The notes beneath the pieces were generated by a model. That model was given only the letters and a program-made list of their open reading frames with translations. It did not search any database and had not been told where the DNA came from. A program made the position numbers and the translations under genes. Positions 26,661-35,516 of a stretch of 64,000 nt of DNA are shown here, piece after piece. Each line of letters begins with the position of its first letter. Positions within the stretch are counted from its first letter, which is position 1. The stretch covers positions 2,914,001-2,978,000 of the forward strand of contig OZ246956.1 in assembly GCA_965232105.1 (NCBI GenBank). The letters are read 5' to 3'. This stretch comes from Multivorans sp965232105 (GTDB lineage Bacteria; Acidobacteriota; Thermoanaerobaculia; Multivoradales; Multivoraceae).

Positions 26661-28118
26661 TCAGCGGGTCAGAACCCCCAGAGGCGGCGCCCCGTCCGGA
26701 CTCTCGAAGTCCACGTCGAGCAGCATCGCGATGAGGTCCGCGACGTCCGTGAGGGCCATGCGGTGAACCGTACGGCCGGATTCGAAGCCGGCGCCCCAGC
26801 CGACGAAGCCGGTCAGGATCTCGGGGAAGTCGGTGGGGAAGAAGCCGTGGGCGCCGCCGTCGGTGGGTCGGATGGCGTCGCCGGTGGCGTCGGCGCCGAA
26901 GCTGACGCCGAGGTCTCCGGCGAGGGCGAGGCGGGCGCCGGGGGCGGCGCCGGCCTGGTCGAGCGCGTCGCGTTCGACGACACGGAACAGGCGGCGCACC
27001 GTCCGGGGCAGATCGGCGAGGATTCCCCGAACCGCCTCCAGCGCCTCTTCGTCCGCCGCATCGCGCAGGTGAAGGAAGGTGGCGCCGCCGCTTGGGTGGA
27101 AGGTGGCGCGCCATTCGCCACGGTCGGGTTCGGTGCCGTGAAGACCGGCTTCGGCGAGCCAGACGTTGGGCATCACCTGGGTGTGGAGGTCGACGAAGCC
27201 GTGGTCGCCCGTGATGACGAAGGCGGTGCGATCGAGGATCCCGGCGCGTTCGGCGGCGTCGCGGATCGCCCCGATTGCCCGGTCGGCGGCGGCAACGGCC
27301 CGTCGTGCGCGATCCGATTCCCGGCCGTGTGCATGCTGGGCGGAATCGGTCGTGATCAGGTGCAGCGCCAGCAGAGCCGGCCGGTGGGTTTCCAGAACGT
27401 ACGCGGCTATCACGCCGGTCGTGTCGTCACGGGTGATGTAGGCGGCGGAGTAGTTGCGCAGGTTGAGGCGGCCGGTCGCCTCCCGCTCGAGTTCCTGCCA
27501 GAGTCCCGGCGTGCTGCCTTCGCGCATCGGCAGCAGGCGGTCGGAGTCGGGGTCGAGGGAGTAGACCTCCGGGATGAGCCAGTCAACCGGTGCGCCGACC
27601 GTCACCGGCCAGGAGATCGCCGCGGTCCGCCTGCCGGCCGCGCGCACGGCGTCCCACAGGGTGGGAACCTGGATCGCCGATTCGTGCCAGTACCACTCGC
27701 CACTCTGGCCGGCGGGTTCGAAGGGCCGGTTGTAGTAGATGCCGTGCCGGGCGGGCAGCGCGCCGGTGACGATCGTCGTATGCGAGGGGTAGGTGACGGT
27801 AGGGAACACGCCCCGTACGCCCTCGGCGTGGGCACCGTCGCGGGCCATCTGCTGCACGTTCGGCGCCGGCCAGTCGGAGCCGGGGACATAGAAATCCGGC
27901 CGGAAGCCGTCGACCGAGACGAGGACGACATGGTCCGCCCGTGGCTGGGCGGTCAGCGGAACGACGGCCAGGAGGAGGGCGCCGATCGTGGCCACGAAGT
28001 GCCGCGGCGTCAGGGGCCGCGTTCGCCCCCTGGGAACGACGGCATCTTGCCCGCATCTGCCGCGCAGCGCCGGCCTGAGGCCGCTGGCCCGCATTCTCGG
28101 AAGGCAGGCCTTCGTCAC
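26661..28118 (-). CDS. Ectonucleotide pyrophosphatase/phosphodiesterase-like hydrolase
   Basis: An exported alkaline-phosphatase-superfamily hydrolase (NPP type) of up to 485 residues. The metal and nucleophile motifs are VSVDGFRPDF, FPTVTYPSHTTIVTG with the nucleophilic Thr, LITTDSAQHAHG and ITGDHGFVDLH. A hydrophobic signal core (ATIGALLLAVVPLTAQ) begins at about residue 43. The GTG at 28118 leaves a long Arg-rich n-region; GTG 27995 just before the signal core is an alternative. It cleaves phosphodiester or pyrophosphate bonds outside the cytoplasm. It sits 5 bases downstream of the R2-like oxidase gene. Confidence 0.88.
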   Translation of the reverse strand: MTKACLPRMRASGLRPALRGRCGQDAVVPRGRTRPLTPRHFVATIGALLLAVVPLTAQPRADHVVLVSVDGFRPDFYVPGSDWPAPNVQQMARDGAHAEGVRGVFPTVTYPSHTTIVTGALPARHGIYYNRPFEPAGQSGEWYWHESAIQVPTLWDAVRAAGRRTAAISWPVTVGAPVDWLIPEVYSLDPDSDRLLPMREGSTPGLWQELEREATGRLNLRNYSAAYITRDDTTGVIAAYVLETHRPALLALHLITTDSAQHAHGRESDRARRAVAAADRAIGAIRDAAERAGILDRTAFVITGDHGFVDLHTQVMPNVWLAEAGLHGTEPDRGEWRATFHPSGGATFLHLRDAADEEALEAVRGILADLPRTVRRLFRVVERDALDQAGAAPGARLALAGDLGVSFGADATGDAIRPTDGGAHGFFPTDFPEILTGFVGWGAGFESGRTVHRMALTDVADLIAMLLDVDFESPDGAPPLGVLTR

Positions 28119-28123
28119 GTCAG

Positions 28124-28951
28124 CTAGACCGCCGCGGCCAACCGGCCGTCGTAGATGCTCTGCCGCATCTCTTCCAGCTTGTCGAGGTAGAGCTGCCGAT
28201 ACTCGTCGTAGTCGAGACCGAACGGCGCGTTGCCCGGCTCGAATCCGGCGAAGGTCTGATTCGGACCATCGGCCGCGAACGGACGCATTGCCTCGACCTG
28301 CGCCTCGAACTGGTCGACCAGGTGCGGATGTTCGGCGAGCAGCCCCTGCAGGACGTAGACGCCGAAACCGATGTGGCGCGCTTCGTCGCGCTGGATCAGC
28401 CTGATGCCGCGATTGAGTGCGGGCAACTTGCCCGTGCGCTCGAAGATCTTGTAGTAGATCGGATAGCTGGCTTCGGCGCCGACGCCCTCGACGTAGAAGT
28501 GGTAGAGCATGATGGCGCTCAGCATCGCCTCGGGGCTGTCGTCCTCGAGAAGCGCGCGCATCGTCGCCGGCAGGCGGGTGGAGAACATGTCGCCCTGGAG
28601 GTCGGGATACGGGATGTCGACGCCGAAGCGGCCGGGCAGCGACTCGATCAGCCAGGTCTCGAAGAACTGGACGTGACGGGCTTCCTCGTACAACTGGGCG
28701 GTGACGTACATCTCCTCTTCGAGCCGGCCCTGCTGACGGAACCGGAACTGGAGCGGCGCGAGTTCGTGGGTCACGCCGCGCTCGCCGACCCGGAAACCGG
28801 AGATCAGGCGGAGAAGCAGGGTGCGCTCGTCGTCCGTGAACGATAGCCAGTCGGAGCGCTCCTGGGAGAAGTCGATGTCGGCGGGATTCCAGGTTCGCTC
28901 GTGGGACGCGGTGAAGAGCCGCATGGGAAGCGACGTGTTGTCGAATGGCAT
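28124..28951 (-). CDS. R2-like ligand-binding oxidase (R2lox)
   Basis: A ferritin-like diiron/Mn-Fe protein of 275 residues. Metal ligands are Glu57, Glu90, His93, Glu155, Glu190 and His193, in GERGVTHE, YEEARHVQF, FYVEGVGAE and RDEARHIGF. Val60 (Glu57+3) and Tyr150 (Glu155-5) match the residues that form the Val-Tyr ether crosslink in studied R2lox proteins. This and the short length separate it from the ribonucleotide reductase R2 subunit. The family carries a Mn/Fe cofactor and binds a long-chain fatty acid; the physiological reaction is unknown. ATG 28951 is preceded by AAAGGAGG on the minus strand. Confidence 0.9.
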   Translation of the reverse strand: MPFDNTSLPMRLFTASHERTWNPADIDFSQERSDWLSFTDDERTLLLRLISGFRVGERGVTHELAPLQFRFRQQGRLEEEMYVTAQLYEEARHVQFFETWLIESLPGRFGVDIPYPDLQGDMFSTRLPATMRALLEDDSPEAMLSAIMLYHFYVEGVGAEASYPIYYKIFERTGKLPALNRGIRLIQRDEARHIGFGVYVLQGLLAEHPHLVDQFEAQVEAMRPFAADGPNQTFAGFEPGNAPFGLDYDEYRQLYLDKLEEMRQSIYDGRLAAAV

Positions 28952-29014
28952 CGGCGGGCCTCCTTTGGAGACACGATTCTAGCCCGCCAGTCCGGCGCTT
29001 CGCGCGGGAGCCGC

Positions 29015-30247
29015 CTAGTGTCGCCGGAAGGTGCGGATCAGCAGAAGCATGGCGACGGCCATCAGCATCGATCCGGCGAGCAGAGGTGCGCCGGGCAGCT
29101 CGAACGGAGCGGCGTCCGAGGTGAAGTAGCTGAACAGGCCCGCGGTGAACACCAACGGCGCAACGATCGCCGACAGGCTCATCAGCGAGGTCAGAGCTCC
29201 CTGGATCTTGCCCTGTTCGTGGGGCGCCACGGTACCAGCGATGATGCCCTGCACCGCGGGCCCGGCGATGCCGCCGAGCGAGCCGATCACGATCACCGTG
29301 ATCAGGATCCAGCCTCGGGAGGCGAGACCGTAGCCGGCGAAGGCCAGCGTGCCAATGCCGAAGCCGATCAGCACCGCCTTGCGTTCGCCCAGCCAGACCA
29401 CGGCGTCACGCACGAGGAGCCCCTGGACCAGTGCCGCCGAAACGCCGACCGCGGTCAGCGCCAGACCGTTCTGGAGCTCGTCCCACCCATAGCGATGGCT
29501 CGTGTAGAGCACCCAGGACGTTTCCAGACCCCGCTGTGCCAGCGCCATCAGGACGAAAGCGGCCGCCAGACTGGCGACCAGGGGATAGGTCCGTAGATTG
29601 ACGAGGCTCGAGACCGGGTTCGCGTTGCGGAGCGAAAAGGCACTCCGGTTCTCCGGCGCCAGCGACTCGGGCAGGACGAAGAGACCGTAGACCGAGTTGA
29701 GCAGGCAGAGGCCGGCGGCGACGAAGAACGGCAGTCGCAGATCGATGCTGCCCAGGAGGCCGCCAAGGGTTGGGCCGAGCATGAAGCCGATGCCGAAGGC
29801 GACGTTGATCAGGCCGTAGTTGCGGGCCCGGGTCTCGGGCGTCGAGATGTCGGCGATGTAGGCGTTGGCCGTCGTGATGCTGGCGCCCATGATTCCGGCA
29901 ACGATCCGGCCGGCGAACAGCCAGGCGACCGTAGGGGCGAAGCCCATGATGAGGTAGTCGACGCTGAGGCCGAACATCGATAGCAGGAGCACGCGGCGGC
30001 GCCCGAAGCGGTCGGAGAGGGCGCCGAGGATCGGGGCGAAGATGAACTGGGCAACCGCGTAACAGGAAGCGATGACGCCCAGCATGCGGGCGGCGGACGA
30101 CGTGTCGCCCCCCATGAACTCCTCGATCAGCTTCGGCAGGATCGGGATGATCAGGCCGACCCCGAGCATGTCGAGGAGGATGACTGCGAGGATGAAGGAC
30201 ACCCCGGCCTGACGGCGTGGCTGTGCCTGGGAATCGGAGGTCGTCAT
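29015..30247 (-). CDS. MFS efflux transporter, TetA-like (DHA1)
   Basis: A 12-helix major facilitator of 410 residues. The opening FILAVILLDMLGVGLIIPILP, motif A GALSDRFGRRRVLL between TM2 and TM3, and motif C-like FGIGFMLGPTLGGLLG in TM5 match the drug:H+ antiporter-1 group that includes TetA. The substrate cannot be predicted; resistance should not be assumed. The gene stands alone, 63 bases ahead of the R2lox start on the same strand. Confidence 0.9.
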   Translation of the reverse strand: MTTSDSQAQPRRQAGVSFILAVILLDMLGVGLIIPILPKLIEEFMGGDTSSAARMLGVIASCYAVAQFIFAPILGALSDRFGRRRVLLLSMFGLSVDYLIMGFAPTVAWLFAGRIVAGIMGASITTANAYIADISTPETRARNYGLINVAFGIGFMLGPTLGGLLGSIDLRLPFFVAAGLCLLNSVYGLFVLPESLAPENRSAFSLRNANPVSSLVNLRTYPLVASLAAAFVLMALAQRGLETSWVLYTSHRYGWDELQNGLALTAVGVSAALVQGLLVRDAVVWLGERKAVLIGFGIGTLAFAGYGLASRGWILITVIVIGSLGGIAGPAVQGIIAGTVAPHEQGKIQGALTSLMSLSAIVAPLVFTAGLFSYFTSDAAPFELPGAPLLAGSMLMAVAMLLLIRTFRRH

Positions 30248-30314
30248 CGCTCGTGGCGTGGCGGGGGGCGCGCCACCCGGATCCTTACGTTGCCGAAGGC
30301 GTTAGAGTTACAGC

Positions 30315-30803
30315 GTGACTACCACGGCTGAGACGAATCGAGCGGCCCGGGGAGCCTTTCGGGCCCCCGTCGCGGCACGATCGCTCCTGGTCGGTGTCGG
30401 TGCGCTGGCCATGCTCGGAGGCTTGGCGTGCGCCGAGCCCCTGGACGAACCCAACGAAGACAGTCTGAAGGCCTCCTTCGTTGCCCAGATCGAGGCGGAC
30501 GAATACGTGAGGGACCTCAACGTCTACGGCAACGAAATCCACTTCGCCCGTCGTGACGGTTCCGGAGAGCACGTCGAGTGGGAGGTGCGCGTCGACTCGC
30601 TGTCGGTGGAACCCTGGGGTGGTGACGAGGCTGAGTTGGCGGGTCGGGTCGTCTCGGGCTGGAGCGTCGCCGGGCGACCGGTGTCGGTCGAGGTCGGACC
30701 GAATGGCCTGGTCACCGACATGCCGATCTGGGTGCTCGACGCCGGCTTGGCGCCGGAATGCTGGGCGTTGTGGGACGAGGAAGCGAAGACCTGGGGCTGG
30801 TAG
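30315..30803 (+). CDS. Small predicted lipoprotein, unknown function
   Basis: A 162-residue protein with a basic N-region and a hydrophobic core ending in a possible lipobox (ALAMLGGLAC). The rest is acidic and beta-prone with several Trp residues (VEPWGGDE, PIWVLDAG, CWALWDEE). It starts at GTG 30315 with no strong ribosome-binding site. I do not recognise a family. It is divergent from the MFS gene. Confidence 0.65.
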   Translation: MTTTAETNRAARGAFRAPVAARSLLVGVGALAMLGGLACAEPLDEPNEDSLKASFVAQIEADEYVRDLNVYGNEIHFARRDGSGEHVEWEVRVDSLSVEPWGGDEAELAGRVVSGWSVAGRPVSVEVGPNGLVTDMPIWVLDAGLAPECWALWDEEAKTWGW

Positions 30804-30885
30804 CCGCGCGTTTGGCGCAAGCGCTGTCAGCGTGGTAGCTATGATCACGGCACGCGATTGAACACGCAGTTTGGAGGGCAGGCAC

Positions 30886-31977
30886 ATGAGTAGGCATGAA
30901 CGCTTGAACGTCGTATGGACTGTGACTGTCGTTGGCGCGCTATTGGCCCTCACCGGTGCCGGCGCCGTGTTCGCTGCGGGCAACAACCCCGTCAACACGG
31001 CCAGGGACGCCGACTGGACGATGCCGCGCACCGCGTATGGCCATCCCGACCTCCAGGGCGTCTGGGCCAACAACAACGGCACTCCGCTGCAGCGGCCCGC
31101 CGCCTGGGCGGGCAAGGAGCGCCTGTCGGACGAGGAGTTCCAGGAGCTGATGGCGGCAGTCGCCGAGGCGACGAACCCGGGTGCCGATGCGCTGTTCGGC
31201 GACCAGCTCGTTCTGGCGGCGATCGAACGGACGAAGGCAACGTCCTACGACCCGACGACCGGCAACTACAACCAGTTCTGGATCGCGGACCGGTACTTCA
31301 CGAAGCGGACATCGCTCGTCGTCGACCCACCGGACGGGCTCATCCCGCCCTTCACCGAGCCGGCGAAGAAGCGTCTCTGCAAGCGGGTGAAGCACCTGAT
31401 GGAGCATCCGGCCGATTCCTGGCTCGATCGGCCGGTTCCCGAGCGCTGCATCAGCTACGGCGCCCCCTTCATCTTTCCGGGCTACAACGGCTACCACCAG
31501 ATCTTCCAGACGCCCGACCACGTCGTGATCCACCAGGAGATGATCCACGACGCCCGCGTCATCCGGTTGGGCGACGAGTCCGCGCTCGATGGCGACGTCA
31601 GGCTCTGGAACGGCGACTCACGCGGCCACTGGGACGGCGACACGCTGGTCATCGAGACCTCGAACTACTCGGAGAAGAACGACTTCATGGGCTCTTCCGA
31701 GCAGCTCACGATTATCGAGCGGTTCACCCTGACGGACGCGGAGACCCTGGAATGGGAGGTCACGGTGAATGATCCGGGGACCTGGACCAAGCCCTGGACG
31801 GCGTCGATGCCTCTCAAGCGCACCGAGGACGCGATCTACGAGTACGCCTGTCACGAGGGCAACTACGGGATGGAGGGAATGCTCTCCGGCGCTCGCGCCG
31901 AAGAGGCGGCTAACAAGCCGAAGCAGCTCGATCCGGGCGTCGTGTTCCGCTATCCCGGCCTGGCCTGCGACTTCTGA
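30886..31977 (+). CDS. Exported protein of unknown function (GHPDLQGVW type)
   Basis: A 363-residue secreted protein with the signal TVVGALLALTGAGAVFA. The mature part begins with TAYGHPDLQGVWANN, a motif seen in large families of uncharacterised exported proteins of Acidobacteriota and related groups. It also has conserved-looking SRGHWDGDTLVIETSNY and ERFTLTDAETLEWEVTV blocks and a C-terminal FRYPGLACDF. GGAGGGCAGG lies just ahead of ATG 30886, which decides the start over TTG 30871. The function is unknown. Confidence 0.85.
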   Translation: MSRHERLNVVWTVTVVGALLALTGAGAVFAAGNNPVNTARDADWTMPRTAYGHPDLQGVWANNNGTPLQRPAAWAGKERLSDEEFQELMAAVAEATNPGADALFGDQLVLAAIERTKATSYDPTTGNYNQFWIADRYFTKRTSLVVDPPDGLIPPFTEPAKKRLCKRVKHLMEHPADSWLDRPVPERCISYGAPFIFPGYNGYHQIFQTPDHVVIHQEMIHDARVIRLGDESALDGDVRLWNGDSRGHWDGDTLVIETSNYSEKNDFMGSSEQLTIIERFTLTDAETLEWEVTVNDPGTWTKPWTASMPLKRTEDAIYEYACHEGNYGMEGMLSGARAEEAANKPKQLDPGVVFRYPGLACDF

Positions 31978-32037
31978 TTGGCCCAGGGCTCCACTGAACG
32001 AGTCGCGCCTGCTACGAATGCGGGCGTCAGTCCCCCT

Positions 32038-32427
32038 TCAACGGATGGAGCGGACTTCAATACCCGGCAGGTCCAGCTCGAGCCAGGCTCGGTCCGATGT
32101 GAGCACGGGCAGGCCATGTGCCGCCGCTGTGGCAAGGCACGCGCGATCGCCGAGGCCGAGCCCCGCGGATGCTGTGGCTGGTCGTAGAGCTCCGCTCGCC
32201 AGAGCGGCCTCCGAGTCGAAAGGCAGGATCTCGACCCCGAGGACTGCAAAGGAGAACGCCACGTTCCGCACCGACCATCCCTGATGGTGGAGCCGTGCGG
32301 CAACTTCCTCTGCATTCACCGCGGACATGGTGGCGCCGTGCGCTACAGCGTCCAACACGGTTGCGGCCCCTGGCTCACTTTGGATTAGCGCCAGAAGTGC
32401 CGACGCGTCCAGGAGGGAACGTGTCAC
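32038..32427 (-). CDS. PIN-domain toxin (VapC-like)
   Basis: A PIN-fold ribonuclease of 129 residues. Acidic active-site residues are visible: Asp in SLLDASALLALI, Glu in SAVNAEEVAARL, Asp in GLGDRACLATA and Asp in VLTSDRAWLEL. GTG 32427 is one base after the stop of the AbrB-type gene, with GGAG inside the end of that gene, so the two are coupled. As in VapBC systems it likely cleaves tRNA or rRNA and is neutralised by its partner. Confidence 0.88.
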   Translation of the reverse strand: MTRSLLDASALLALIQSEPGAATVLDAVAHGATMSAVNAEEVAARLHHQGWSVRNVAFSFAVLGVEILPFDSEAALASGALRPATASAGLGLGDRACLATAAAHGLPVLTSDRAWLELDLPGIEVRSIR

Positions 32428-32428
32428 C

Positions 32429-32707
32429 TCACTCCTTCCGGGCCTCGGCTCGTCGCTCGGCGATGAAGGCATCGACTTCGCCGCCCCCGCCGCCTCCGTA
32501 CTTTCTTGCCAGGGACTGCACCCTCGCCACCGCGGCCTCCAGGGCGACCTCGGCCGTCGTTATCCTGATCGAAGAACCGTCGAGCGTAAGGACGACTTCC
32601 TGGCGCGGCCGGAACCCGAGCGCCGCCCGGAACGGGGCCGGGACGACGAGCCGCCCCGCTGCGTCGACGGCTGTCGATGTCGATGTCTGGTCTACTGCGA
32701 CTGCCAT
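32429..32707 (-). CDS. AbrB/MazE-type antitoxin
   Basis: A 92-residue DNA-binding antitoxin. The N-terminal swapped-hairpin AbrB domain is plain in TAVDAAGRLVVPAPFRAALG and LTLDGSSIRI. A helical tail with a poly-Gly stretch (KYGGGGGGEVDAF) would wrap the PIN toxin. It is first in the two-gene operon and such proteins bind their own promoter; the AT-rich 32708-32770 stretch upstream is a likely operator region. Confidence 0.88.
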   Translation of the reverse strand: MAVAVDQTSTSTAVDAAGRLVVPAPFRAALGFRPRQEVVLTLDGSSIRITTAEVALEAAVARVQSLARKYGGGGGGEVDAFIAERRAEARKE

Positions 32708-32889
32708 AGTTGAACCAACCTACCATAATGTTCTGGTCTGGTAGATAGAGATTGTGAACCCATATGTGGGTCTCTTCGCCAGATACTAGACAGTGTGGCG
32801 CTGAGGTCGGCACGGCGGAGGAGCGGAAGAGGTTGATCTTGCCGCCGCTCCGCCGTGCGTCGCCCGCATTGGCCCGTCGGTCGACCGGG

Positions 32890-33186
32890 CTACACGCAGC
32901 GGGTGATGCTCAGGTAGATCAGGTAGTTCCCCGCTGCGGTCAAGACGGGGAGGCCGAGAATCTGGCCGGCGGAAACAAGGTTGAATCCGAGAAGGAAGCT
33001 TGTCGTGCAACTGTGGTTCAGGGTTCCTCCAACGAGGTTTGCCAGGTCAGTGGCCGTCTGCTGGCTGAGGCCATCGTGGCCGCTGATCGATGCGCCGTTC
33101 GCCGGGAAGGTCTCAGGCGGTGCGGCGAAGGAAGCGCCGACGCTCAGTACCAGGGCGATCAATGCAATTCGTAGGACAGTTCTCAT
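32890..33186 (-). CDS. Small secreted two-cysteine peptide C (putative bacteriocin-like precursor)
   Basis: A 98-residue precursor. Residues 1-22 are a Sec signal (LRIALIALVLSVGASFA). After a linker comes LSQQTATDLANLVGG (40-54), which looks like a double-glycine leader end. Cys60 follows, then a hydrophobic Gly-containing segment (FLLGFNLVSAGQILGLPVL) and the penultimate Cys97. AAAGGAG lies 8 bases before ATG 33186. Paralogues are at 34376-34663 and 35837-36136, each behind an ABC-2 permease gene. Its own module permease is frameshifted. Predicted product after GG cleavage is 44 residues with one possible disulfide. Antimicrobial or signalling function is inference. Confidence 0.72.
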   Translation of the reverse strand: MRTVLRIALIALVLSVGASFAAPPETFPANGASISGHDGLSQQTATDLANLVGGTLNHSCTTSFLLGFNLVSAGQILGLPVLTAAGNYLIYLSITRCV

Positions 33187-33381
33187 CTTCTTGCTCCTTT
33201 GGTGGTAGAGGACTGGGAAGGCTGGCGGCGTGGTCGGCTGTCAAGCCGCTGTCCGCCCGCCTGTTGACTAGGACGGAATCGGTGCGGCGGGATTCGTCCG
33301 GCCATCTCTCCCGGGGCGACGCCATCGTGCTCTCGCGAAGGTAGGGCGGGCCGGCGGTACGGGTGAACAGATGACGGCGGT

Positions 33382-34073
33382 TCAGCCGCCGAGCATCTTT
33401 TTGCGACGTTCCGCGCGGGCGAAGGTGAGCGCGACGATGGCGGCGATGACGAGTGCGGTGCCGATGCGGTTCTGGACGGCCATCGCGAACAACCGTTCCG
33501 CGTCCGCCACTTCCGCTGTGAGTGGATTCCAGAACGGCGAGAGGCGGAGGCCTCTCGCGATGCCGCCGACGAAAGAGGCTTCCACGCCGAGTAGTGCCGC
33601 CGCGCCCAGGGCGCCCGCGGTCTCGCTACGGAAGAGGCTGCCTAGTCCCATCGCGGCCGCCATGTAGAAGTTGGCCGCCTGGCCGCGCCGTAGAGGGTCT
33701 GGACGACGGGAAAGCCGGTGAAGAAGGTGAATGTGACCACGGCCATCAGGCTCAGGCTGACAAGCAGCATAAGGACCGCGGCGGTGAGTTTTGCGAGCCA
33801 GACGCGATGGGCACCGCCGGGTACGGTGTAGGCGATCTCCAGCGTGCGCCGATCCAGTTCGCTGGCGATGACCCGACCGCCCAGGAATACCCCGAGAATC
33901 GTGACCGGAACGCCGATCAGCGTGTTTTGAGCAGAAACCGGCTCAAAGGTTGGCAGGCGGCCGGCGACTAGCAGCACCGCTGATCCTGCAAGCCATAGCA
34001 GGGGCAACAGAGGCAGGAGCCAGAAGCGCGGTCCTGCCAACAACACCGCGGAAAGACGGATGACGGTGATCAC
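33382..34073 (-). pseudogene. ABC-2 permease, third tandem copy, frameshifted
   Basis: This is the third copy of the ~226-residue six-helix permease. GTG 34073 starts ITVIRLSAVLLAG, and the frame matches the other two copies up to FPVVQTLYGAA. It then goes out of frame around 33682-33690. The adjacent frame resumes at FYMAAAMGLGSLFRSE and runs to the shared end RAERRKKMLGG. One missing base explains the break. Either the copy is inactivated or the base was lost in sequencing. The C-terminal ~90 codons are otherwise intact and highly similar to the other copies. Confidence 0.8.
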
Positions 34074-34375
34074 GGCGAAGCTCTGGAAGACTGAGACGGA
34101 CACAACGGCGATGAACGACACCGGTGTGGGACTGGCCATCGCCCGCGGCTAGTCAGTGGCGCAACGGGTCCGGCTGTCGGCCCCGGAGGACAGCCTAGGT
34201 TGACGAACAATCGTTGCTCCGGTGGTCACGGCGAGGGGACGCTCCGAGAGTTGCTGCTGGCCTGGACGGGAATCGGCGCGGAGGTGGCACGCCATCGGAA
34301 ACGGAGTGCCGGCTCTGGACTGGGGCTCGGTTCGGAGAACGGCCCGAGACGAGCGATTGGTGGAGACAGACCGGA
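34074..34375. other. Intergenic region, no gene seen
   Basis: About 300 bases between peptide gene B and the frameshifted permease. I see no convincing coding frame, strong terminator or promoter. It occupies the same place as the 35517-35836 gap in the neighbouring module. Confidence 0.5.
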
Positions 34376-34663
34376 TCACGAGCAGACGGCCGGGCGGAAG
34401 TAGGCGACGAGAAGCCACGCAGTGCCCGCGGCGACGTTCCCCATCGCGAAGTGTTGACGGGCTATCGAGATGTCGAGAGAACAGACGCTCCGTGCTCCGA
34501 CCAGGGCCTCGATGTCGGTTTCGGAGAGTGGTCCCGGGTCGTGAGTCGCGATGTTCCTGACGCTGGTGCCTGCGGTCGGGTTCGCCGGGTTCGCCGGCAC
34601 TGCGAACGAGGCGCCAATGCTGATGTTGAGGGCAAGTAGTGCGAAGGCCAAGGCTCTCTTCAT
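34376..34663 (-). CDS. Small secreted two-cysteine peptide B (putative bacteriocin-like precursor)
   Basis: A 95-residue precursor. Residues 1-21 form a Sec signal (ALLALNISIGASFA). A Pro/Asn linker is followed by LSETDIEALVGA (46-57), the leader-like motif with GA instead of GG. Cys61 begins a hydrophobic Gly/Ala segment (NVAAGTAWLLVAYF) closed by the penultimate Cys94. AAAGGAA precedes ATG 34663; a longer frame upstream to 34726 lacks a signal at its start. It follows an intact permease gene (34836-35516) after a 172-base gap. Family membership rests on alignment with peptides A and C. Confidence 0.72.
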   Translation of the reverse strand: MKRALAFALLALNISIGASFAVPANPANPTAGTSVRNIATHDPGPLSETDIEALVGARSVCSLDISIARQHFAMGNVAAGTAWLLVAYFRPAVCS

Positions 34664-34835
34664 GAGGTGGGTTCCTTTCTTCTTGAGCTTCGGGTGTAAC
34701 GAACGTTCTGAACGGTCTATGGACATGGACGGATTCGATCAAACCGAGTACGCGTGGCCACGACGCCGGAGGCCGAAAGCCCGGCTGTACGGATGAGCGA
34801 GTTGTTTGGCCAGCAAGGAGGGCCGGCGCTCGGAT

Positions 34836-35516
34836 TCAGCCGCCGAGCATCTTCTCGCGGCGCTCCGCGCGGGCGAAGGTGAGCGCGACGATGGCGGCGA
34901 TGACGAGCGCGATGCCGATCCGATTCTGGACGGCCATCGCGAGCAGCTGATCGCGGTCGGCTCCCTGTACGGCGAGGGAGTTCCAGAACGGCGAGATGCG
35001 GAAATGGGTGGTTGGGAAGCGAACGTTCAGGCCAAGTACGGCGGTGGCGGCCATGGCACCTGCGGTTTCGCTGCGGAAGAGTGTGGAGAGCCCGTTGGTC
35101 GCTACCAGAGAGAAGAGGGCTCCCTGCACTGCCCCATAGAGGGTCTGGAGGACCGGGAACGGGGTGAAGAAAGCGAACGTCAACGCCGCGCTCAATGCCA
35201 CGCTGGCAACCAGGAGCACGGCGGCGGCTGCGAGCTTCCCAAACCAGACGAAGCGGGCTCCCCCGGGTACTGTGTAGGCGATCTCGATTGTGCGCTGGTC
35301 GAGTTCGCCAGCGATGATCCGACCGCCCAGAAACGCTCCGAGGACCGCGACTGGCATTCCGATCAGTGTGTTTTGTGCTGCGACGGGTTCGAAGCTCGGC
35401 TGGAGGTTGGCGATGAGCATCATCGCTTGGCCTGCGAGCCACAGCAGGGGCAACAGGGGTAGCAGCCAGTAGCGTTGGCCCCCGAGAAGCACTGCAGAGA
35501 GTCGGATGATCGTCAT
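34836..35516 (-). CDS. ABC-2 type permease, second tandem copy
   Basis: A 226-residue integral membrane protein with about six helices. It begins MTIIRLSAVLLGGQRYWLLP and ends RAERREKMLGG, almost the same as the copies at 36390 and 33382. The pattern (NTLIGMPVAVLGAFLGGRI, then ELDQRTIEIAYTVPGGA) is typical of ABC-2 permeases that lack their own ATPase, such as lantibiotic-immunity EG subunits. The upstream reading to 35699 is not hydrophobic and is absent in the paralogues. The likely ATPase partner is the C-terminal domain of the RND-ABC fusion (inference). Confidence 0.85.
   Translation of the reverse strand: MTIIRLSAVLLGGQRYWLLPLLPLLWLAGQAMMLIANLQPSFEPVAAQNTLIGMPVAVLGAFLGGRIIAGELDQRTIEIAYTVPGGARFVWFGKLAAAAVLLVASVALSAALTFAFFTPFPVLQTLYGAVQGALFSLVATNGLSTLFRSETAGAMAATAVLGLNVRFPTTHFRISPFWNSLAVQGADRDQLLAMAVQNRIGIALVIAAIVALTFARAERREKMLGG

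Noticed and set aside
29015..30247. Tetracycline resistance gene
   Set aside because: The MFS protein shares the TetA group motifs, but these are common to many DHA1 pumps of unknown substrate.
33239..33244. TTGACA on the minus strand upstream of peptide gene C
   Set aside because: The -35 consensus is perfect but no reasonable -10 lies 16-18 bases downstream, so I do not call a promoter.
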